The position numbers and the translations under genes are program-made. A stretch of DNA of 38,852 nucleotides, taken from the NCBI GenBank assembly GCA_046160675.1, contig JBJXHH010000075.1, positions 1 to 38,852 of the forward strand. Reading direction: 5' to 3'. The stretch's first letter is position 1; every line of letters starts with the position of its first letter. Shown piece after piece: positions 31,178-38,852 of this stretch. The notes beneath the pieces were generated by a model, which had not been told where the DNA came from, did not search any database, and saw nothing but the letters and a program-made list of their open reading frames with translations. The DNA is from JACMJP01 sp046160675 (GTDB lineage: Bacteria; Bacteroidota; Bacteroidia; Chitinophagales; BACL12).

Positions 31178-31618
31178 TTATTTCTGCGTATTCTTTTTCG
31201 CTTCCGCCATACCTTTTTCCATCTCTTCAACAGAAACATTTTTGATGTGTTGTGCTATCCACCAGGTATTGCCGTGAAAATCTTTCACCCCACATTCTCT
31301 CACTCCGTAAAACCTGTCAGCAGGCTCCATCACTTTTGTTGCGCCATTTAAGAGTGCTTTTTTGTAAGTTTCATCAACGTTGCTAACATACATGTAATTC
31401 ATTGATGGCTGAGATGGAAAGTCTTTACTTCCCCGCCCCATCATGATTACAGTATCCCCTACTCTCACCTCGCCATGTTGGGTAATGCCGTCGGGTGTTT
31501 TCAGGTTTTCTTTTACCGTTCCGTTAAAAACATTTGTGAGAAAATCCATTTGTTTTTCAATATCCTCCACCATCAGGAAAGGACAGACTGTGCTGTAATT
31601 TTCAGGTGTTGAATTCAT
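31178..31618 (-). CDS. VOC family protein (glyoxalase/PhnB-like)
   Basis: A 146-residue cytoplasmic protein of the vicinal-oxygen-chelate superfamily. VCPFLMVEDIEKQMDFLTNVFNGTVKEN begins the first beta-alpha-beta-beta-beta unit, HGEVRVGDTVIMMGRG its strand pair, NYMYVSNVDETYKKALLNGATKVMEPADRFYGVRECGVKDFHGNTWWIAQH the second. This is the PhnB/YP-type branch, which includes putative glyoxalases, antibiotic-binding proteins and proteins without known activity. Metal ligands (His43-like and Glu) are only partly identifiable. It begins 44 bases after smc ends on the same strand and may be read through from it. Confidence 0.87.
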   Translation of the reverse strand: MNSTPENYSTVCPFLMVEDIEKQMDFLTNVFNGTVKENLKTPDGITQHGEVRVGDTVIMMGRGSKDFPSQPSMNYMYVSNVDETYKKALLNGATKVMEPADRFYGVRECGVKDFHGNTWWIAQHIKNVSVEEMEKGMAEAKKNTQK

Positions 31619-31662
31619 CTCAACTTAATGATTTCATTTTAACAATAACAGATCATCGGCAT

Positions 31663-34600
31663 TTAATTCAAATTCCTGAAATCTACAGGAACAACTTTGC
31701 TTATCCCCTGTTCAGCCATGGTAACGCCATAGATCACATCCACCTCGGCCATTGTTCTCTTGTTATGTGTAACAATAATGAACTGTGAGTTGTCGCTGAA
31801 CTTGCGAACGATGTTATTGAACTTGGCGATGTTATTATCATCCAGCGGTGCATCCACCTCGTCAAGAATACAGAATGGTGCCGGTTTGAGAAGGTACAAG
31901 GCAAACAACAAACTCATTCCTGTGAGTGTTTTTTCCCCGCCGCTTAATTGATCAAGCACCTGGGGTTTCTTTCCTTTCGGTTTTGCAATGATCTCAATTT
32001 CAGCTTCCAGCGGATCAGAGTTATCTTTTAAAATAAGATCGCAATCATCTTCAGGTGAGAATAAGCCCCTGAACACTTCTACAAAATTCTGGCGTACCTG
32101 GATAAATGCATCGTCAAATTTCTTTCTTGCTGTAGTATCAATCTCATCAATGGTTGCCAGCAGGGATATTTTAGCATTGATCAGGTCGTCCCTCTGGTTT
32201 TTTATGAAATCATATCTCGTTTTCATTTCCTCAAATGCCTGTATCGCCATCGGATTCACTTCACCAAAGTTCTCCAGACGTTTTTTTGCAGCATCTACTT
32301 TTTCCTGAAGTTCTTCTACAGTGATATTCTCCGGCGGTGCATTATCAAGGATCTGTTCCAACTCAACCTGGAACTCCACCCACAGCCTTTCTTTTGTAGC
32401 TGCAAGTTGGACTTTCATGTCATTGAGTTTGTCTTTTATGTCGCCAAGTATAACATCTGCCTGTTCTTTCTTTTTCTGCAAAACTTTTATTTTATCTTCT
32501 GTTTCGGCAATTTCACCCCGGCTCGCATAATATTCCTGCTCAGTAGAAGACAGCAGGGTTTCTTTCACAACTTTTTCATCATACAAATTCAGTAATGCTG
32601 TTTGAACAGTTTCAATTTTATTTTTTGTTTCTGCAAGTTCATCTTTCACATCCGCCAACTGGGTTTGATTCGCCGCAGACATCGCCTCGGCTTCAGAGAG
32701 CCGTGTGTTCTTATAATTCAAATCCTGTTTTACAGAATCGGTTCTGTTTAGCTGCTGGTGATAACGGATGTTCTCCTGGTTATATAAATTGTTATGGTGA
32801 ATCAGTTTATCATTCACTTCCCTGTAAGCTGATTCCATCTCCAGCAAAACTTTCTGCTGTTCGTCTTTCAGGCGGATGGTATCTTCATGCGCAGTAGCTA
32901 AATGCACACTTTCTTCTTCTGTTTGAGTGATCATGCGACGGAAGCTTTCCTGCTTGTCTGCAATCTGCTTCAGCACATTGTGTACATGATCCAGCCTTGT
33001 TTGAGCACCAATTATATGTTGGTTCACTGCATTTACAGCCTGCGTAGCTTTATGAATTTCCTTGTCAGCAAGGCTTTTCCGCAATTCAGCAAGAGAAGTT
33101 TCTCTTTCTCTTATTCCTGCATGTATTTTTTCTTCATCAGAAAGGATTTTTTCTATCTCTTCCTGCATAGTATGCATGGCTTTTTCCCTGCCTAGGCGTT
33201 TGCCTTTAAATAAGCCAACACTTCCGCCCGTTACACTCTTGCCTGATTTTATCACCTTGCCGTTTTGAGAGAGGAGGTGAACATGCGGAAATTCATTTTT
33301 TATCCTTGCTGAGTATTCAGCAAAATTTCCTGCGTCAGTAACTATCATCACATGCCCGAGTAAATGTTTTACCAGCGATGAAAAGTTGCTGTCGAAACTT
33401 ACAACATCCAATGCCGGAACAAGCCCGCTGTTTTGCGGAAGGTTGATATGTGTCCCGTTAAATTCATTCAGCAAAAAGAAATTCGCCCGGCCTTTGTCAT
33501 TCCTGTCCAGTTCCTCAATGGCTGAAACAGCGGCATTCAGGTCAGGAACTATGTAGTAGTTCAGCCACTGGTCAAGATAGCTCTCAATCGCCGTCCTGTA
33601 AGCATCTTCGGTGTTCACAATATCACTGAGTAGCGGCGCATCTTTCATGCTCACAACATTCTTCTTCAGGTATTTTATACTCTCAGGGAATCCTTCAAAA
33701 CTTTCGTACAAGTTTTTTGTAAGTTGAAACTCATTGCGTTTTGCATCAAGCCTGCGCCTTGCATCAGCCAGTTCTTTGCGCATATCTTCCAGTTGATGTT
33801 GCGCAGCAGAAATTTTTTCCTTGAGTGCCGTATCATTTTCAATCAATGCATCATACACACTTTTTGCTTCCGCATGTTGAATGCCCCAAGTGTTGATCTC
33901 TTCCTGCAGAGGGTGTATCCTTTCATTTTGCTGAACAGTGTCGCCATCAAGATGCTGCAACTCCCTGTGATAATTCTCCAGGCGAACTTTGTTTACAGCT
34001 GTCTTCTTGTCGATCTCATATAATTCTTTTTCTGCATTCTTGAAATTCTCCTGCTCTGCTTCCAGTTTTTTTCTTACATCGTTGTGCTCGTTCTTCACAA
34101 CTTCCAACTCCTGCAAATAGGTTTGCAAGCTTTGTTTTATTGCAGATAATTTTTCTTCTTCTTCAGCAAGTTTTTGCTGAAGCGATGTGATATCAGTTTT
34201 TGTATTTTCAATGATGGCAGAAGCTTCCTCAATGGATCTTGTGAGTGTTATCTCCTTCTCGTCAAGATATTTTATGCGTTCCCGGCTCAGGTTATTATCG
34301 CCTTCTTTCCCCCGGATATCATCCAGTAATATGTTGAGTTCTTTTTGCTTATCATGCAACTCCTGTTCTTTTGCAATGATGGCCGCTTTTTTATCAGCTA
34401 TGCTTGCTTCCAGCGCATTGATCTCGGTTTCTATAGAGCCTTTGTTATCACTTTCATACGTCTGCTGATTTGAAAGTTGTTTGTACACATCCTTGTTACT
34501 CTGCATCATCAGCACGGCAAGATCAATGCTGTTTGTTTTGTAATCAGCTTTTAATCTTTGGTGGCGTTGCGCCTTCTTCGCCTGCTTCTCCAGTTCTTTC

Positions 34601-35205
34601 AGGTTGTTTTCAATCTCAAACAAAATATCTTCCACCCTGTCAAGGTCCTGCTGAGTGGCAGTAAGTTTATTTAAAGTTTCCCTTTTCCTGATCTTGTATT
34701 TTGAAATCCCGGCTGCCTGCTCAAATAATTTTCTGCGACTGTTGTCTTTGTTATGCAGAATATCATCCAGCATGCCCAACTCAATAATCGCATAACTGTC
34801 GGTGCTGATGCCTGTATCCAAGAAGAGGCTGTGAATATCTTTCAGCCTGCAGGGAATACCGTTGATACGATACTCGCTTTCGCCGGTTTTAAAATAATGC
34901 CTTGAAATAGTTACTGTTGAAAATTCAGTAGCCAGCAGGTTGCGGGTATTTTCAAAAGTGAGGCTCACTTCCGCCAGCCCTGATGCTTTTCGGGCTTTTG
35001 TTCCGTTGAAGATCAGGTTTTCCATTTTCTCAGTGCGAATGGCGGTGGGTTTCTGCTCACCCAGCACCCAGCGGATGGCATCTACTACGTTGCTCTTGCC
35101 GCAACCATTGGGCCCTACAATGCCTGTAACGTTCTCATTAAAATGCAGGGTGGTTTTATCGGCAAAACTCTTAAATCCTTTCAGTTCTAAAGTTGTAAGT
35201 TTCAT
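31663..35205 (-). CDS. smc: Chromosome segregation protein SMC
   Basis: A 1180-residue SMC ATPase, core of the bacterial condensin that compacts and separates chromosomes together with ScpA and ScpB (not in this window). The N-terminal head has Walker A GPNGCGKSNVVDAIRWVLGEQ (about 31-51). Two long coiled coils (about 170-500 and 670-1000) are rich in Glu, Lys and Gln. Between them the hinge contains PLLSDIVNTEDAYRTAIESYLDQWLNYYIV and the glycine-containing SGKSVTGGSVGLFKGKRLGR. The C-terminal head has LDQLSGGEKTLTGMSLLFALYLLKPAPFCILDEVDAPLDDNN (signature, Walker B and D-loop). Length is typical. TATTTTTG at 35232-35239 on the minus strand, 26 bases before the ATG, is a candidate -7 box. Identification is certain. 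Confidence 0.98.
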   Translation of the reverse strand: MKLTTLELKGFKSFADKTTLHFNENVTGIVGPNGCGKSNVVDAIRWVLGEQKPTAIRTEKMENLIFNGTKARKASGLAEVSLTFENTRNLLATEFSTVTISRHYFKTGESEYRINGIPCRLKDIHSLFLDTGISTDSYAIIELGMLDDILHNKDNSRRKLFEQAAGISKYKIRKRETLNKLTATQQDLDRVEDILFEIENNLKELEKQAKKAQRHQRLKADYKTNSIDLAVLMMQSNKDVYKQLSNQQTYESDNKGSIETEINALEASIADKKAAIIAKEQELHDKQKELNILLDDIRGKEGDNNLSRERIKYLDEKEITLTRSIEEASAIIENTKTDITSLQQKLAEEEEKLSAIKQSLQTYLQELEVVKNEHNDVRKKLEAEQENFKNAEKELYEIDKKTAVNKVRLENYHRELQHLDGDTVQQNERIHPLQEEINTWGIQHAEAKSVYDALIENDTALKEKISAAQHQLEDMRKELADARRRLDAKRNEFQLTKNLYESFEGFPESIKYLKKNVVSMKDAPLLSDIVNTEDAYRTAIESYLDQWLNYYIVPDLNAAVSAIEELDRNDKGRANFFLLNEFNGTHINLPQNSGLVPALDVVSFDSNFSSLVKHLLGHVMIVTDAGNFAEYSARIKNEFPHVHLLSQNGKVIKSGKSVTGGSVGLFKGKRLGREKAMHTMQEEIEKILSDEEKIHAGIRERETSLAELRKSLADKEIHKATQAVNAVNQHIIGAQTRLDHVHNVLKQIADKQESFRRMITQTEEESVHLATAHEDTIRLKDEQQKVLLEMESAYREVNDKLIHHNNLYNQENIRYHQQLNRTDSVKQDLNYKNTRLSEAEAMSAANQTQLADVKDELAETKNKIETVQTALLNLYDEKVVKETLLSSTEQEYYASRGEIAETEDKIKVLQKKKEQADVILGDIKDKLNDMKVQLAATKERLWVEFQVELEQILDNAPPENITVEELQEKVDAAKKRLENFGEVNPMAIQAFEEMKTRYDFIKNQRDDLINAKISLLATIDEIDTTARKKFDDAFIQVRQNFVEVFRGLFSPEDDCDLILKDNSDPLEAEIEIIAKPKGKKPQVLDQLSGGEKTLTGMSLLFALYLLKPAPFCILDEVDAPLDDNNIAKFNNIVRKFSDNSQFIIVTHNKRTMAEVDVIYGVTMAEQGISKVVPVDFRNLN

Positions 35206-35231
35206 CAGCTATTCAAGTTTTTAAACGCTTA

Positions 35232-35239
35232 CAAAAATA
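35232..35239 (-). promoter_or_regulatory. Candidate -7 box for smc
   Basis: The minus strand reads TATTTTTG, a full match to TAnnTTTG, ending 26 bases before the smc ATG. A TTTG lies 14 bases further upstream (35254-35257), closer than the ideal 19, so the -33 element is doubtful. Confidence 0.35.
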
Positions 35240-35324
35240 AACGCTGAAGCCGCCAAAGTATTTGAAAACCATCAACATTTGTGGATAAAATGAGGGGTGG
35301 TTTTTGAGTAGAAAATACATTAAA

Positions 35325-35990
35325 CTACCTTGAACCTTTCTTCAACAATTCCCTCAGTTCCCGGTTCTCCAGGATTATTTTTTCGCTGCCGTTTTTCAGC
35401 AGGTATAAGATCACCTGTGCAAGTTCCACCGAAGTAATGGCCTGCTTAGGCGCTATGAGCTTTACCAGCGGGTAAAACCAATAAAAGAAGTTATAACTAA
35501 AAGGATATTTTTCAGGTTTTGTGATGGGATAAATGCCTCCCGGCCTTGGGATGATGAGTTTTTTAAACGGCAACCGCATCAGGGCATTTTCCGTTTTCCC
35601 CTTCTCTCTTGAAAAAGTGATGATACTTTTTTCTTTGCTGTCGGCTCCGCTGCCGCTTACAAATAAAAATGTGATTGCGGGATTTACCTCCAACATGGCT
35701 TTAGCTGCCGCTAAAGCATATTCGTAGGTTATCACATGATACTCCTGTTTCGTAACATACGCCTGAGGCACACCGAGGCACCAGGCGCAGGCATTATGCG
35801 CAGCAAAAACTTCTTCCAGGGATTCATAATTCAAGAAATCTTTATGAATAATAGTTTTGAGTTTGGGATGTTCCATGTTCAGCGGGCGGCGAACAATGGC
35901 TGTAACCTGTTGTATAGTTTCATCAGCTAATGCCTGTCTCACTGTTTCACTTCCTGTGGTGCCTGTCGCTCCTGTAACAATCAATTTCAT
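35325..35990 (-). CDS. NAD(P)H-binding SDR-like protein (atypical short-chain dehydrogenase, HIM/TIP30 type)
   Basis: A 221-residue Rossmann-fold protein. MKLIVTGATGTTGSETVRQAL carries the nucleotide loop GATGTTG (GxxGxxG) of extended/atypical SDRs. VTAIVRRPL follows, then LKTIIHKDFLNYESLEEVF, FLFVSGSGADSKEKSIITFSREKGKTENALMRLPFKKLIIPRPGGIYP, a layout like HTATIP2/TIP30 and NmrA-type sugar-nucleotide epimerase relatives. The lysine of KGKTENAL stands where the SDR active-site Lys is expected, while the tyrosine is replaced. Substrate and true activity are unknown. The ATG at 35990 starts the first strand directly; two upstream in-frame starts would add 5 or 18 residues. It lies 119 bases upstream of smc on the same strand. 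Confidence 0.85.
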   Translation of the reverse strand: MKLIVTGATGTTGSETVRQALADETIQQVTAIVRRPLNMEHPKLKTIIHKDFLNYESLEEVFAAHNACAWCLGVPQAYVTKQEYHVITYEYALAAAKAMLEVNPAITFLFVSGSGADSKEKSIITFSREKGKTENALMRLPFKKLIIPRPGGIYPITKPEKYPFSYNFFYWFYPLVKLIAPKQAITSVELAQVILYLLKNGSEKIILENRELRELLKKGSR

Positions 35991-36126
35991 GTTGTAAAAT
36001 TCCATAAAAATTTTTTCCTGCCCATCATTAAACAATTCTACCAATATTTTGTCTGTACAATCAAGCCATTTATCGGGCTTGAGTATGAATTCGCCGGAAA
36101 ATATTTTTTATGCGCTGTAACAACTG

Positions 36127-36134
36127 TTACTTTG
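36127..36134 (+). promoter_or_regulatory. Near-consensus -7 box for the TonB-dependent receptor gene
   Basis: TTACTTTG differs from TAnnTTTG at one base and is followed by CA. TTTT lies at the -33 position with exactly 19 bases between (36104-36107). It ends 21 bases before the ATG at 36156. Confidence 0.35.
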
Positions 36135-36155
36135 CATCGTTTTAGGAATGTAAGT

Positions 36156-38519
36156 ATGAAAAACAGGTTGCGGAGTTGGGTTTGCCTCCTTGCAGTATTG
36201 CTTCCCCTCACTCTTATCTCTCAAACCAATTATACCATCAGCGGCTATGTAAAAGACACTGCCAGTGGTGAAACCTTGCTTGGCGCTAATGTGTATGTGT
36301 TGGAGGATATTTCCGCCGGGGTAAGTACCAATCTCTACGGGTTTTATTCCATCACACTGCCGGAAGGCGAATACAACCTGCTTGCTTCTTATGTTGGTTA
36401 TGAAAAATTTTCGCAAAAAATTTCTTTAAAGGAAAACCTGCGTATCAACATAAACCTGAAAGGCGAACAAATGCTTGAAGAGGTTGTGATAGCCGGTGAA
36501 CCGGAAGATAAAAATGTACAAAGCACAGAAATGGGAACCATTGACCTGAGCATTGAACAAGTAAAATCCATTCCTGTACTTTTTGGCGAAGTAGATATTT
36601 TAAAAACGCTGCAATTGCTTCCGGGCGTCAGTTCAGCAAGCGAGGGCAACACGGGTTTTTATGTGCGGGGCGGCGGGCCCGATCAGAACCTGATTTTGCT
36701 GGATGATGCTGTTGTGTACAACACAGGCCACTTGTTTGGGTTCTTTTCTGTTTTTAACGGAGATGCAATTAAAAACACAACACTGATAAAAGGGGGGATG
36801 CCGGCACAGTATGGCGGCAGGCTGAGCAGTGTGGTAGATGTGCAGATGAAAGACGGAAACAATCAAACCTTTCATGCAGAAGGCGGCATCGGGCTGATAG
36901 CTTCAAGGTTAACACTGGAAGGGCCCATTCAAAAAAACAAATCTTCTTTTATTGTTTCTGCACGAAGAACGTACATTGATGCCATCATTACCCCTTTTTT
37001 AAAAGAAACTGATTTTGAAGGCAACGCATATTATTTCTACGACCTGAACACAAAAGTAAACTACCAGTTTACTGATAAAGACAGGTTATATGCAAGCGGG
37101 TATTTCGGCAGGGATGTTTTTAATTACAGCAGTCCTGATAATTCTTTTCAAGTAGAAGTGCCCTGGGGAAATGCAACTGCTACACTCCGCTGGAACCACC
37201 TGTACAGCGATAAATTATTCAGCAATGTAAGTTTGATCTACAACGATTACAACTTTGCCGTAAGCTCTGCTTTTGATGACTTTGATTTCAGGCTCTACAG
37301 CGGTGTGCGAGACTGGAACGCAAAAATTGATTATGATTATTTCCTCAATAAGAATAATACCATCAAGTTCGGGGCGAACTATATTTATCATACATTCACC
37401 CCCTACTCTGCTGAAGGAACTTCAGGCGATGTTGAATTTTCTACTGATTCTTTAAATAAAAAATATGCGCATGAGGCTTCAATTTATTTGCAGGATGAGT
37501 TTGACCTTGGCGCATTGTGGAAATTCAATGTCGGCATCAGGGGAAGTTATTTTTTGCAGGTAGGCCCCTGGAATGATATTAGAATTGATTCGCTCACAGG
37601 CCTTCCTTCAGATACTATCTCTTATACTCAAGGCGAGCCTATTGCTGACTATTGGGGGCTGGAACCGAGGATGAACCTTCGTTACATTATTGATGAAAAC
37701 TCTTCAATCAAAGCTGGAGTTACTTTTACAAATCAGTTCATACATCTTGTAAGCAATTCCGTTTCTACCTTGCCCACTGATCTTTGGGTTCCGAGTTCAG
37801 CAAAAGTAAACCCGCAAAAGGGAATCCAATATTCAGCAGGTTACTTCAGGAATTTTTCTGACAACATGTTTGAAACAAGTATAGAAGTGTATTTTAAAGA
37901 CTTGCAAAATCAAATTGAGTACCGGGACGGATATGTACCCGAACTGAATGAAGACATTGAAAACAATTTTGTGTTCGGCGATGGAAGGAGTTACGGCGCC
38001 GAGTTGTTTATTAAGAAAGCGAAGGGCGATTTCAATGGCTGGATCGGGTATACACTTTCAAAAACGGAAAGATATTTCCCCCAACTTTCTACCGGCGAAA
38101 ACTGGTTTCCTACAAAATACGACCGCATTCATGATGTAGAAGTAGTTACGATCTATGATATTACAGAAAGGGTTTCTTTAAGCGGAACATTTGTGTATTC
38201 CACCGGGCAGGCAACAACCATTGTAGAAAGTTTTTATTTTCTTGAAGGCGAACTGCAGACTGACTATGGCCCGAGAAACGGTTACAGGCTTGCGCCCTAC
38301 CACCGGCTCGATCTTTCCTGTACTTTAAAAGGAAAGCCACATGAGAAGTATGAAAGCAGTTGGAACTTTTCTGTTTACAATGTTTATAACAGGAAAAATC
38401 CCTATTTTATTTACACAGACTATGAGGGCGATTTTTCAACAGGCTCTGTTTCTGTACGGGCGGTACAAGTTTCTATTTTTCCCATCATCCCCAGTATTAC
38501 ATGGAACTTTAAATGGTAA
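36156..38519 (+). CDS. TonB-dependent receptor with N-terminal carboxypeptidase-regulatory-like domain
   Basis: A 787-residue outer-membrane transporter. MKNRLRSWVCLLAVLLPLTLISQ is the signal peptide. Residues 25-110 are a CarboxypepD_reg-like domain (YTISGYVKDTASGETLLGANVYVLEDISAGVSTNLYGFYSITLPEGEY), common in Bacteroidota receptors. The plug follows with FYVRGGGPDQNLILLDDAVVYNTGHLFGFFSVFNGDAIKNTTLIKGGMPAQYGGRLSSVVDVQMKDG. The rest is the 22-stranded barrel, ending in an aromatic strand (IIPSITWNFKW). It lacks features of the SusC family and is paired instead with a DUF4249 lipoprotein 46 bases downstream, a frequent Bacteroidota pairing of unknown substrate. ATG 36156 is preferred to an upstream TTG that overlaps the -7-like box. 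Confidence 0.94.
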   Translation: MKNRLRSWVCLLAVLLPLTLISQTNYTISGYVKDTASGETLLGANVYVLEDISAGVSTNLYGFYSITLPEGEYNLLASYVGYEKFSQKISLKENLRININLKGEQMLEEVVIAGEPEDKNVQSTEMGTIDLSIEQVKSIPVLFGEVDILKTLQLLPGVSSASEGNTGFYVRGGGPDQNLILLDDAVVYNTGHLFGFFSVFNGDAIKNTTLIKGGMPAQYGGRLSSVVDVQMKDGNNQTFHAEGGIGLIASRLTLEGPIQKNKSSFIVSARRTYIDAIITPFLKETDFEGNAYYFYDLNTKVNYQFTDKDRLYASGYFGRDVFNYSSPDNSFQVEVPWGNATATLRWNHLYSDKLFSNVSLIYNDYNFAVSSAFDDFDFRLYSGVRDWNAKIDYDYFLNKNNTIKFGANYIYHTFTPYSAEGTSGDVEFSTDSLNKKYAHEASIYLQDEFDLGALWKFNVGIRGSYFLQVGPWNDIRIDSLTGLPSDTISYTQGEPIADYWGLEPRMNLRYIIDENSSIKAGVTFTNQFIHLVSNSVSTLPTDLWVPSSAKVNPQKGIQYSAGYFRNFSDNMFETSIEVYFKDLQNQIEYRDGYVPELNEDIENNFVFGDGRSYGAELFIKKAKGDFNGWIGYTLSKTERYFPQLSTGENWFPTKYDRIHDVEVVTIYDITERVSLSGTFVYSTGQATTIVESFYFLEGELQTDYGPRNGYRLAPYHRLDLSCTLKGKPHEKYESSWNFSVYNVYNRKNPYFIYTDYEGDFSTGSVSVRAVQVSIFPIIPSITWNFKW

Positions 38520-38565
38520 GAATGCAAATTGATAAAAGCATGATAAAATTTAAAATATCAAAAAA

Positions 38566-38852
38566 ATGAAATTGTTTCGAGTAGCAAATAAAAATGTAAC
38601 GCAACTTCCTGTTTTTTACATCTCACTCATTTCCTTGCTTCTATTTCTATTCCCTTCATGCGAAAAAGAGATCACCCTTGATATTCCCCAACCGGAAAAT
38701 AAACTTGTTGTAGAAGGATATATTGAAAGCGGGCTGCCTCCTTTCATTTCTCTTACACAAACAGTTCCGTTTTACGGAGAAATAAATTTTAATGAGTTGG
38801 ATAATTACTATGCACATGATGCAGAAGTGATTGTAAGTGATGGCATCACTAC
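38566..38852 (+). CDS. DUF4249 domain lipoprotein, 3' truncated by the window edge
   Basis: The first 95 codons of a lipoprotein. The signal VFYISLISLLLFLFPSC ends in a lipobox Cys near residue 33, followed by EKEITLDIPQPENKLVVEGYIESGLPPFISLTQTVPFYGEINFNEL. The phrase xLVVEGxI(E/T)xxxPPFxxLxLTxTxP is the hallmark of the DUF4249 family. Family members are outer-membrane lipoproteins almost always encoded right after a TonB-dependent receptor such as the one here, and they probably help to capture its ligand. The frame is open to the last base of the window; about 200 to 300 more residues are expected. Confidence 0.85.
   Translation, partial: MKLFRVANKNVTQLPVFYISLISLLLFLFPSCEKEITLDIPQPENKLVVEGYIESGLPPFISLTQTVPFYGEINFNELDNYYAHDAEVIVSDGIT

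Noticed and set aside
31760..35224. Many plus-strand open frames of 60-106 codons opposite smc
   Set aside because: Long coiled-coil genes commonly leave the opposite frames open; the products are low-complexity and none has a credible start or domain.

Overview
The window is a stretch of chromosome from a member of the Bacteroidota, most likely a Chitinophagia- or Saprospiria-like lineage. The evidence is as follows. Three proteins carry C-terminal type IX secretion (T9SS) sorting domains. There are many short lipoproteins with SpII lipoboxes. A TonB-dependent receptor is followed by a DUF4249 lipoprotein. A DUF3276 (PUR-like) protein and leucine dehydrogenase are present, as is the NusB-DUF1573-YajC-YbbR-CoaE gene order. 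Promoter-like boxes match the Bacteroidota pattern TTTG-N19-TAnnTTTG, and the DNA is AT-rich. Both ends cut genes (ffh on the left, a DUF4249 lipoprotein on the right). I see no rRNA, tRNA, CRISPR array, insertion sequence, integrase or phage gene, and no gene-free stretch longer than about 215 bases.

Layout. 1-5.1 kb: ffh (partial), a uracil-DNA glycosylase family protein, a SnoaL-like protein, a T9SS-secreted subtilase, a lipoprotein and a tiny HExxH membrane protein. 5.2-9.8 kb: two divergently transcribed alpha/beta-hydrolases, then an ATP-grasp ligase, a GCS2/YbdK-type carboxylate-amine ligase and, after a gap, a GNAT acetyltransferase. This looks like a pathway for a small amide- or peptide-bonded metabolite. 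9.8-13.9 kb: a CBS-pair protein, a cytoplasmic SNase-fold protein with a structured leader that contains a terminator, a tandem UspA protein, a PD40 propeller protein, and a YkgJ-type cysteine-cluster protein overlapping a small conserved protein.

14.0-18.3 kb: a tight five-gene operon behind an excellent promoter. It encodes two lipoproteins with GRxPTxxE modules (DUF1549-like), a twin-arginine-signal alkaline-phosphatase-superfamily protein (DUF1501-like), a PSCyt1-like cytochrome lipoprotein with a CX4CH site, and a beta-sandwich-like lipoprotein. I read it as a split Bacteroidota counterpart of the Planctomycete PSCyt1/DUF1549/DUF1501 gene modules. 18.3-21.5 kb: a T9SS-tagged DUF1028 protein, a radical SAM/SPASM enzyme, a small membrane protein and an outer-membrane-type protein. 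21.5-26.1 kb: a housekeeping operon on the minus strand (leucine dehydrogenase, nusB, DUF1573, yajC, ybbR, coaE). 26.2-31.1 kb: an ABC exporter, a DUF3276 protein with a clear terminator, and a seven-repeat FG-GAP protein with an Fn3 and a T9SS tail. 31.2-36.0 kb, minus strand: a VOC protein, smc and an SDR-like protein. 36.2 kb to the end: a TonB-dependent receptor and the start of DUF4249.

The most promising places for something undescribed are the amidoligase/hydrolase cluster at 5.2-9.1 kb, the split PSCyt1/DUF1549/DUF1501-like operon at 14.0-18.3 kb, and the structured leader at 10.27-10.37 kb. Several genes also have a -7 box only 6-7 nt before the start codon, which suggests leaderless mRNAs. 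All family assignments are by eye from motifs; no database search was run.
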